Positions 60,439 through 64,000 of a DNA stretch of 64,000 nucleotides are shown one piece after another (the stretch's first letter is position 1; each line of letters opens with the position of its first letter). Location of the stretch: assembly GCF_900104965.1 (NCBI RefSeq), contig NZ_LT629757.1, forward strand, positions 2,790,001-2,854,000. Direction: 5' to 3'. Source of the stretch: Nocardioides scoriae (GTDB lineage Bacteria; Actinomycetota; Actinomycetes; Propionibacteriales; Nocardioidaceae). Both the position numbers and the translations under genes were made by a program. The notes under the pieces were generated by a model. That model searched no databases. It worked only from the letters and a program-made list of their open reading frames with translations, and had not been told where the DNA came from.

Positions 60439-60526
60439 CGCAGACGCGCGGACCCATGTATGCCGCGGCGTACGGTTTGCCCGGCTTTGCCCACCCTCTC
60501 GCCGTACTTGTGTCCGCGCGTCTGCG
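60439..60526. promoter_or_regulatory. Nested inverted repeat, possible structured leader
   Basis: CGCAGACGCGCGGAC (60439-60453) and GTCCGCGCGTCTGCG (60512-60526) are perfect 15-bp arms enclosing 58 bp. Inside, GTACGG (60470-60475) and CCGTAC (60502-60507) form a second stem. It occupies most of the gap between the MFS start (60410, minus) and the small plus-strand gene at 60606. It could be a structured 5' leader of the MFS transcript or a remnant palindromic element. Confidence 0.5.
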
Positions 60527-60605
60527 ACCTCTCGCACCGAAACCGGGTCACGGTCACCACCTGCGCGGTTGACTGGCCCCACCACCTCCCGGGGAGTGAA
60601 CGCCT

Positions 60606-60917
60606 GTGCCTGTTGACGCCGTCGACACCCTCGTCGCTGCTGCGCCGTGCGCCGTGGCGGCGGCGCTGACGCGGATGCTCCCGGGCTACGGGTGGACGCT
60701 GACCGAGATCGGCGGCTTCGGCCGGCTGGTGACCTGGAAGGCGTTCGACGCCGACCTCGAGCTGGTCGACCTCCAGGCCGAGCTGCTCGACGTGCCCGAC
60801 CAGCCGGGGGTCACCCGGCTGCGCATCACCCGCGTCGACGTGGCGCTGAGGTCGGTCGAGCGGTTCGTGAGCCCCCCGCGGCGCGACACCGGCGCGCGGC
60901 CCTCGGCCGCCGGCTGA
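60606..60917 (+). CDS. Small protein of unknown function
   Basis: A 103-residue protein starting at GTG 60606 (VPVDAVDTLVAAAPCAVAAALTRMLPGYGWTLTEIGGFGRLVTWKAFDADLELVDLQAEL). It is mixed alpha/beta with no membrane helix or signal peptide, ending in a short Arg/Pro/Ala-rich tail. I do not recognise the family. The upstream GGGGAG at 60593-60598 is a fair ribosome-binding site. Codon use matches the neighbours, so it is probably real. Confidence 0.55.
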   Translation: MPVDAVDTLVAAAPCAVAAALTRMLPGYGWTLTEIGGFGRLVTWKAFDADLELVDLQAELLDVPDQPGVTRLRITRVDVALRSVERFVSPPRRDTGARPSAAG

Positions 60918-61036
60918 GCGGCCAGACCGACGCGGCGGGCGTCGTACGCCGCGCACAGGCTCCTCACAGCCACCACAGGTCCGCCTCCCAGGCGGCGACC
61001 CCAGGATCGGACCCACCCGACCCGAGGAGCCCGCGC

Positions 61037-62449
61037 GTGACCACGCTCGCCCCGCTGCTGCGCACCCCGCTGCGGCCCCCCGCCCGACCCGGGCGTCGCG
61101 CCCGGGTGGACGCGGCCGTGCGCACCGGCGCGCTGGCGGCGCTGTGGCTCGCGCTGCTGCTGGTGACGTACTGGTGGGTGGCCGACCGCGGCGTCCAGGA
61201 CCTCGTCGCCGGCTGGGGATCGGGCCTGACGTCCTTCGGCCGGCTCAGCGGGCTGGTCGCCTCGGTCCTGCTGCTCGCCCAGGTGGCCCTGATGGCGCGG
61301 GTGCCGGCGCTGGAGCGGGCCTTCGGACAGGACCGGCTGGCGCGGCTGCACCGCGTCGTCGGCTTCACGTCGTTCGACCTGGTGCTGCTGCACGTCGTCA
61401 CCACCACCTGGGGGTACGCCGCCGGCGACCTGCTCGCCTCCCCCGCCACCCTGTGGGAGCTGACCGTCGACGAGCCCGGCATGCTGCTGGCAGTCGCCGG
61501 GTCGCTGTGCCTGGTGATGGTCGTGGTGACGAGCATCAGGGCGGCCCGCCGGCGGCTGCGCTACGAGTCGTGGCACCTGCTGCACCTCTACGCCTACCTC
61601 GGCGTCGGCCTGGCGCTCCCGCACCAGCTGTGGACCGGCGCGCAGCTCACCGGGTCGACGGCCCGCACGGTCTTCTGGTGGGGCGCCTGGATCGCCGTCG
61701 CCGTCGCCGTCCTGGTGTGGCGGGTCGGGCGGCCGCTGGCGCTCAACCTGCGCCACCGGCTGCGCGTGAGCCACGTCGTCGACGAGGGCGACGGCCTCTG
61801 GTCGGTGCACGTCACCGGCCGCCGCCTCGACCGCCTCGGCGCCGAGGCTGGCCAGTTCTTCAGCTGGCGCTTCCTGGGCCGCGAGGGCTGGACCCGCGCC
61901 AACCCGTACTCCCTGTCCGCCGCTCCCGACGGCCACTCGCTGCGCATCACCGTGCAGGGCGTCGGCGACGGCAGCCACGCCTCGCGGGTGCTGCGGCCCG
62001 GCTCGCGTGCCCTGGTCGAGGGGCCCTACGGCCGGCTCGGGGAGCGCGCCCGCACCCGCCCCCGCGTCGCCCTCATCGGTGCCGGGGTCGGCATCACGCC
62101 GCTGCGCGCGCTGGCCGAGGGCCTGGCCTACGCCCCCGGCGACGCGACGTACGTCGAGCGCTGCACCACAGCGCCGCTGTTCGTCGCCGAGGTCGACGCC
62201 CTGGTCCGGCACCGCGGCCTGCACGTGCTGCGGCTGCCCGGCCACCGCCGCCACCCCGACTCCTGGCTCGGCGACGGCATGGCCGACCCGGTCGACGACC
62301 TCGGCCACCTCCTGCACTGGATCCCCGACGTCGCCGAGCGCGACGTCTACGTCTGCGGCCCGGCGCCGTGGGCCGAGCTCGTGCGCCGCACCCTCGACGC
62401 CGCCGGCGTCCACCCCGACCACGTCCACCTCGAGACCTTTGCCTGGTGA
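61037..62449 (+). CDS. Ferric-reductase-like transmembrane flavoprotein
   Basis: A 470-residue protein with a multi-helix membrane half and a cytoplasmic ferredoxin-reductase half. Membrane residues include LARLHRVVGFTSFDLVLLHVVTTTWGY and YESWHLLHLYAYLGVGLALPHQLW, whose spaced His residues would hold b-type hemes. The flavin domain has ARTRPRVALIGAGVGITPLRALAEGLA (NAD(P)-binding glycine turn), WTRANPYSLSAAPDG (FAD R-x-x-P-Y-S-x-S) and RDVYVCGPAPWAELVRRTL. It would carry electrons from NAD(P)H across the membrane. Together with the FMN-binding and ApbE genes directly downstream it forms a flavin electron-export module. GTG 61037 follows GAGGAG. Confidence 0.86.
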   Translation: MTTLAPLLRTPLRPPARPGRRARVDAAVRTGALAALWLALLLVTYWWVADRGVQDLVAGWGSGLTSFGRLSGLVASVLLLAQVALMARVPALERAFGQDRLARLHRVVGFTSFDLVLLHVVTTTWGYAAGDLLASPATLWELTVDEPGMLLAVAGSLCLVMVVVTSIRAARRRLRYESWHLLHLYAYLGVGLALPHQLWTGAQLTGSTARTVFWWGAWIAVAVAVLVWRVGRPLALNLRHRLRVSHVVDEGDGLWSVHVTGRRLDRLGAEAGQFFSWRFLGREGWTRANPYSLSAAPDGHSLRITVQGVGDGSHASRVLRPGSRALVEGPYGRLGERARTRPRVALIGAGVGITPLRALAEGLAYAPGDATYVERCTTAPLFVAEVDALVRHRGLHVLRLPGHRRHPDSWLGDGMADPVDDLGHLLHWIPDVAERDVYVCGPAPWAELVRRTLDAAGVHPDHVHLETFAW

Positions 62450-62456
62450 TCCGACC

Positions 62457-62999
62457 ATGAGACGCATCTCCCTGTGGGTGCTCAGCACCCTGTCCGTGCT
62501 CGTCCTGCTCTTCGGCTACAGCACCTCGACGGCCGGCCCGCTCGCCGCCGGCGCCGCCAGCTCGGCGGAGTCCGGCCCGACCGCGGGCAGCGGCACGACC
62601 AGCGGCAGCACCAGCGGGTCGACCGCCTCCGGCTCGACCGGCTCGACCGGCTCGACCGGCTCGACCGGATCCGGCTCGACCGACGCGGGATCGACCGGCG
62701 CGGGCAGCTCCGGGAGCTCCGGGAGCACCACCGTCGCGGGGTCGGTCGCCCAGACCCAGTGGGGGCCGGTCCAGGTCCAGATCTCGGTGGCCGACGGCAA
62801 GGTCACCCAGGTCGACGTGCTGCAGCAGCCGAGCGGCAACCCCAAGGACCAGGAGATCAACGCCTACGCGCTGCCGATCCTCACCCAGGAGACGATCGAC
62901 GCCCAGAGCGCGCAGATCGACATGGTCAGCGGGGCGACCGTGACCAGCGACGGCTACGTCCAGTCGCTGCAGAGCGCCCTCGACCAGGCCGGCCTGTGA
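62457..62999 (+). CDS. Exported FMN-binding protein with Gly/Ser/Thr-rich linker
   Basis: A 180-residue protein with an N-terminal signal/membrane segment (ISLWVLSTLSVLVLLFGYSTS). Residues about 38-92 are a low-complexity linker made of repeated GST and GSSG units (including four GST triplets in series). The FMN-binding domain follows: VQVQISVADGKVTQVDVLQQPSGN, ALPILTQETIDAQSAQIDMVSGATVTSDGYVQSLQSAL. The SGATVTS motif is the site where ApbE covalently attaches FMN to Thr. It lies 7 bp after the reductase and overlaps apbE (GTGA), which is the enzyme needed to flavinylate it. Confidence 0.87.
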   Translation: MRRISLWVLSTLSVLVLLFGYSTSTAGPLAAGAASSAESGPTAGSGTTSGSTSGSTASGSTGSTGSTGSTGSGSTDAGSTGAGSSGSSGSTTVAGSVAQTQWGPVQVQISVADGKVTQVDVLQQPSGNPKDQEINAYALPILTQETIDAQSAQIDMVSGATVTSDGYVQSLQSALDQAGL

Positions 63000-63883
63000 T
63001 CCGCGCCGGTCTGCCGACCACCACCCGGGCCGCCACGCGGGACGCCCACCGACCCGCTTCCCGACCCGCCTCGGCCACCCGGGCGGCACGGCCTGCCCGC
63101 GTCGACGCCGGCCTGCCCGCGATGCCGGTCCACCGCCGGGTCGAGCACGTGATGGGGATGCCGATCAGCCTGGCCCTGCGCGGCCGGCACGCCGCGGACG
63201 CCCAGGCCGACGCGGCGTGGGACCACGCCCTGGCGGTGCTCCGCGAGGCCGACCGCGTCTTCAGCACCTACCGCGCCGACTCCGTGGTGAGCCGGCTGCA
63301 GCGCGCCGAGCTCGCCCTCGACGACTGCCCCCGCGAGGTCCACGAGGTGCTCGCGCTGGGCGAGCGGGCGCGGGTCGAGTCCGACGGCGCGTTCGACGTA
63401 CGCCGGGCCGGTCCGGACGGCGCCCTCGTGCTCGACCCGTCCGGCGTCGTCAAGGGCTGGGCCGTCGACCGGGCGTTCCGCGCCTTCGACGACCTGCGCG
63501 CCACCGACGTCTGCCTCGCCGCCGGCGGCGACCTGGCCTGCCGCACCGCGCTGCCCGGCTCGCAGGGCTGGCGCATCGGCGTCGAGGACCCCCACGACGC
63601 CAGCCGCGTGCTGGCCGTGGTGCCGGCGCGCGACGGCGCCGTCGCCACCTCCGGACTGGCCCACCGCGGCGCCCACCTCGTCGACGCCCGCACCGGCACC
63701 ACCCCGGCCGACGTCGCCTCGGTCACCGTCGTGGCCGCCGACCTCGTGACCGCCGACCTCGACGCCACCTCGGCCTTCGCGCGCGGCGGCGACGCCGCCC
63801 GCTGGCTCGGCGCCCGCCCCGGTCGCGCCGGCGTCGTCGTGTGGGCCGACGGTCGGGCGGAGGTGGTGGGGCGGGCCGACTAG
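62996..63883 (+). CDS. apbE: FAD:protein FMN transferase (ApbE)
   Basis: A 295-residue ApbE enzyme that moves FMN from FAD onto Thr in SGAT motifs of exported flavoproteins. Landmarks: VMGMPISLALRG, EADRVFSTYRADSVVSRLQ, SGVVKGWAVDRAF, VCLAAGGDLACR and GAVATSGLAHRGAHLVDARTGTTPADVASVTVVAADLVTADLDATSAF, matching the metal- and FAD-binding regions. The N-terminus has a 40-residue Arg/Ala/Pro-rich extension with no clear signal peptide. GTG 62996 is inside the FMN-binding gene's stop. Its obvious substrate is that neighbour. Confidence 0.88.
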   Translation: MIRAGLPTTTRAATRDAHRPASRPASATRAARPARVDAGLPAMPVHRRVEHVMGMPISLALRGRHAADAQADAAWDHALAVLREADRVFSTYRADSVVSRLQRAELALDDCPREVHEVLALGERARVESDGAFDVRRAGPDGALVLDPSGVVKGWAVDRAFRAFDDLRATDVCLAAGGDLACRTALPGSQGWRIGVEDPHDASRVLAVVPARDGAVATSGLAHRGAHLVDARTGTTPADVASVTVVAADLVTADLDATSAFARGGDAARWLGARPGRAGVVVWADGRAEVVGRAD

Positions 63884-63887
63884 GGCA

Positions 63888-63970
63888 CTGGACGTCCTTT
63901 TCGGTCACCTGACGCCTGTTGCAACAGACGTCCAGTAGCTGATGACCCGGACGTCCGGGTAATCAGCGCC
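63888..63970. repeat. 83-bp palindromic repeat, family B copy 2
   Basis: Begins CTGGACGTCC five bases after the apbE stop and ends GGGTAATCAGCGCC. It shares CTGTTGCAACAGACGT and the CCCGGACGTCCGGG core with copy 1 (54821-54903) and is the same length. Several changes break the first stem (about 11 differences in 83), so the copies have drifted apart while the second palindrome is kept. Confidence 0.75.
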
Positions 63971-64000
63971 GCCGTCCGCCACCACGACCCCCCGGTGCGC

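Overview
The window reads as one contiguous stretch of a high-GC actinobacterial chromosome, most likely Nocardioides or another Nocardioidaceae. The evidence is a very high GC content in the right two thirds, many GTG starts, ATGA/GTGA gene overlaps, and typical actinobacterial families (GAF-ANTAR regulator, IclR, DUF2510, siderophore-interacting protein with an IdeR-type iron box). No tRNA, rRNA, CRISPR array, integrase or transposase was seen.

Region 1 (1-21,708, all minus strand) is a defence operon of nine tightly coupled genes. In transcription order they are drmA, drmB, drmD and drmMI (the class 1 DISARM set), then a 2,099-residue DEAD/DEAH helicase with MZB/DUF1998 cysteines and a putative C-terminal nuclease, a UvrD-type helicase with a RelE-like N-terminus, a small winged-helix-like protein, a Vsr endonuclease, and a C5-cytosine methyltransferase that runs off the left edge. 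No DrmC (phospholipase D) gene is present in the window. Most junctions overlap (TGATG or longer), so the set looks like one transcript. GC drops visibly inside the target-recognition part of drmMI.

Region 2 (21,991-26,159) is an accessory fringe. It holds a membrane-anchored protein, an LRAT-domain protein with a duplicated glycine-zipper membrane segment, a DUF2510/LURP-one scramblase-like protein, and two ABC permease genes that have lost their partners and, in one case, the normal start. This looks like the scarred edge of the island.

Region 3 (26,284-34,646) is ordinary chromosome: TRIC channel, dihydropteroate-synthase-like and RibD-like reductase genes, a Vsr gene with its catalytic core deleted, isochorismatase, VOC protein, MFS pump, IclR regulator and amidohydrolase. 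A dispersed 40-bp repeat is scattered at 29.1-30.5 kb.

Region 4 (34,912-44,813) is catabolic and redox: CoA-transferase, citryl-CoA-lyase-like, LigB/LigA extradiol dioxygenase, several MDR dehydrogenases, a FAD/Rieske oxidoreductase and a DAO-family oxidase.

Region 5 (44,859-51,003) is a mycosporine-like amino acid (UV sunscreen) gene cluster, mysA-mysB-mysC-mysD, preceded by a HAD-fold protein lacking its catalytic aspartates and followed by a TauD-type 2-oxoglutarate dioxygenase. A near-ideal palindromic operator precedes it.

Region 6 (51,026-64,000) holds a CN-hydrolase, an iron-regulated siderophore-interacting protein, a TetR/MFS pair, an epoxide hydrolase, a GAF-ANTAR regulator, HAD hydrolase, a CDP-glycerol glycerophosphotransferase, another MFS protein, and a ferric-reductase-like / FMN-binding / ApbE flavin electron-transfer module. 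An 83-bp palindromic repeat follows two of these genes.
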